Source of the DNA: Oscillospiraceae bacterium
GTDB lineage: Bacteria > Bacillota > Clostridia > Oscillospirales > Acutalibacteraceae
Length of the DNA stretch: 53,648 nt
Direction of reading: 5' to 3'
NCBI GenBank assembly: GCA_031268095.1
Contig: JAIRXU010000066.1
Span: forward strand, 1-53,648
A program made the position numbers and the translations under genes. Below, one piece after another: positions 53,464 to 53,648 of the stretch; positions within the stretch are counted from its first letter, which is position 1; each line of letters begins with the position of its first letter. The notes below the pieces were generated by a model that saw nothing but the letters and a program-made list of their open reading frames with translations, was not told the DNA's origin and ran no database searches.

Positions 53464-53492
53464 ATTATAATAGTTGAAACCAAAATTGTCAA
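53464..53492 (-). promoter_or_regulatory. Promoter for the alpha/beta hydrolase
   Basis: Minus strand: TTGACA (53492-53487), 17-base spacer, TATAAT (53469-53464), 35 bases before the ATG. Confidence 0.8.
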
Positions 53493-53540
53493 ATGTTTTT
53501 AGGTGAGGACAAATAGCGTTTAGTATGAGATAATAGGGAC

Positions 53541-53648
53541 ATGGAAAAGAACGAACTGAAATGCCCCGGCTGCGGCGCAGCGGACGGGCAAATGAAAAGC
53601 GGAAAAAACCGGTCGGGAACACAGCGCATGAAGTGCCGCCACTGCCAA
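53541..53648 (+). CDS. N-terminus of an insertion-sequence-type zinc-ribbon protein (partial)
   Basis: ATG at 53541, preceded by ATAGGGAC, opens a frame that runs off the window end after 36 codons. It reads KCPGCGAADGQMKSGKNR, then QRMKCRHCQ, with two Cys-x2-Cys pairs around a basic loop. This is the pattern of the zinc-ribbon start of IS1/IS1595-type transposases (CPxCGS, basic, K/RCxxC). The intergenic sequence before it (about 53503-53540) may hold the left end of an element, but no inverted repeat can be confirmed without the other end. Confidence 0.6.
   Translation, partial: MEKNELKCPGCGAADGQMKSGKNRSGTQRMKCRHCQ

Overview
The window reads as chromosome of a fairly high-GC, low-redundancy Firmicute of class Clostridia, most likely the Oscillospirales/Ruminococcaceae side. 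The pointers are B. subtilis-like Gram-positive signals (strong AGGAGG ribosome sites, sigma-A promoters with TTGACA or TTGCxT, 17 bases, then TATAAT/TATACT), frequent TTG and GTG starts, many lipoproteins, and small families typical of Clostridia (DUF1540, DUF2500, DUF4358, DUF4491, DHHW/MBOAT). No rRNA, tRNA, CRISPR array or prophage is visible. Genes are dense on both strands and no gap exceeds about 250 bases. Family assignments come from reading motifs, not from database searches.

Layout. 1-5000: end of a minus-strand gene, an SDR oxidoreductase, an unknown protein, a DUF1540 peptide, a sugar-phosphate isomerase-like protein and murC. 5000-7930: the Mg2+ P-type ATPase mgtA, preceded by a strong promoter and a structured leader that also encodes a short Pro-Pro/Trp-Trp peptide. 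7930-13700 (minus): a flavin reductase-like, uvrA, smr operon and a mutY plus unknown-protein operon. 13780-19800: carA followed by a single 1345-codon frame that joins carB to dapF, then two tandem DUF2500 genes. 20000-26850: a MazF/NdoA toxin without an adjacent antitoxin, a secreted metallophosphoesterase, a trigger-factor-like lipoprotein, an orphan solute-binding lipoprotein, a DEDDh exonuclease and a lipoprotein gene broken by a stop codon. 27050-32350: a SUFU-DUF2185 immunity-type protein, a second metallophosphoesterase, ligA and a GH16 glucanase. 32380-39710: a methyltransferase with an attenuator-like leader, then leuC, a GH-A glycosidase-like gene, a UroD-family gene, leuD and an OmpR/HK two-component pair, all in one direction up to a good terminator. 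39720-49070 (minus): iron alcohol dehydrogenase, a membrane protein coupled to a zinc-ribbon/TPR protein, trmD, an unknown acidic protein, PhzF, and a DHHW/MBOAT/DUF4358 acyl-transfer cluster in which the DUF4358 gene is broken. 49160-53648: DUF4491, an ITPase-Nudix fusion, mgtE, an alpha/beta hydrolase, and the beginning of an insertion-sequence-like zinc-ribbon gene.

How it fits together. Most genes are housekeeping: nucleotide and amino-acid synthesis (carAB, leuCD, dapF), cell wall (murC, dapF), DNA and nucleotide repair (uvrA, mutY, ligA, ITPase-Nudix), magnesium uptake (mgtA, mgtE), and envelope or secreted functions. The most unusual items are the carB-dapF fusion, the mgtA leader peptide/RNA, the ITPase-Nudix fusion, the promoter-hairpin-T-run leader at 32381-32468, the two genes with leuC/leuD interruption, and two genes broken by in-frame stops.
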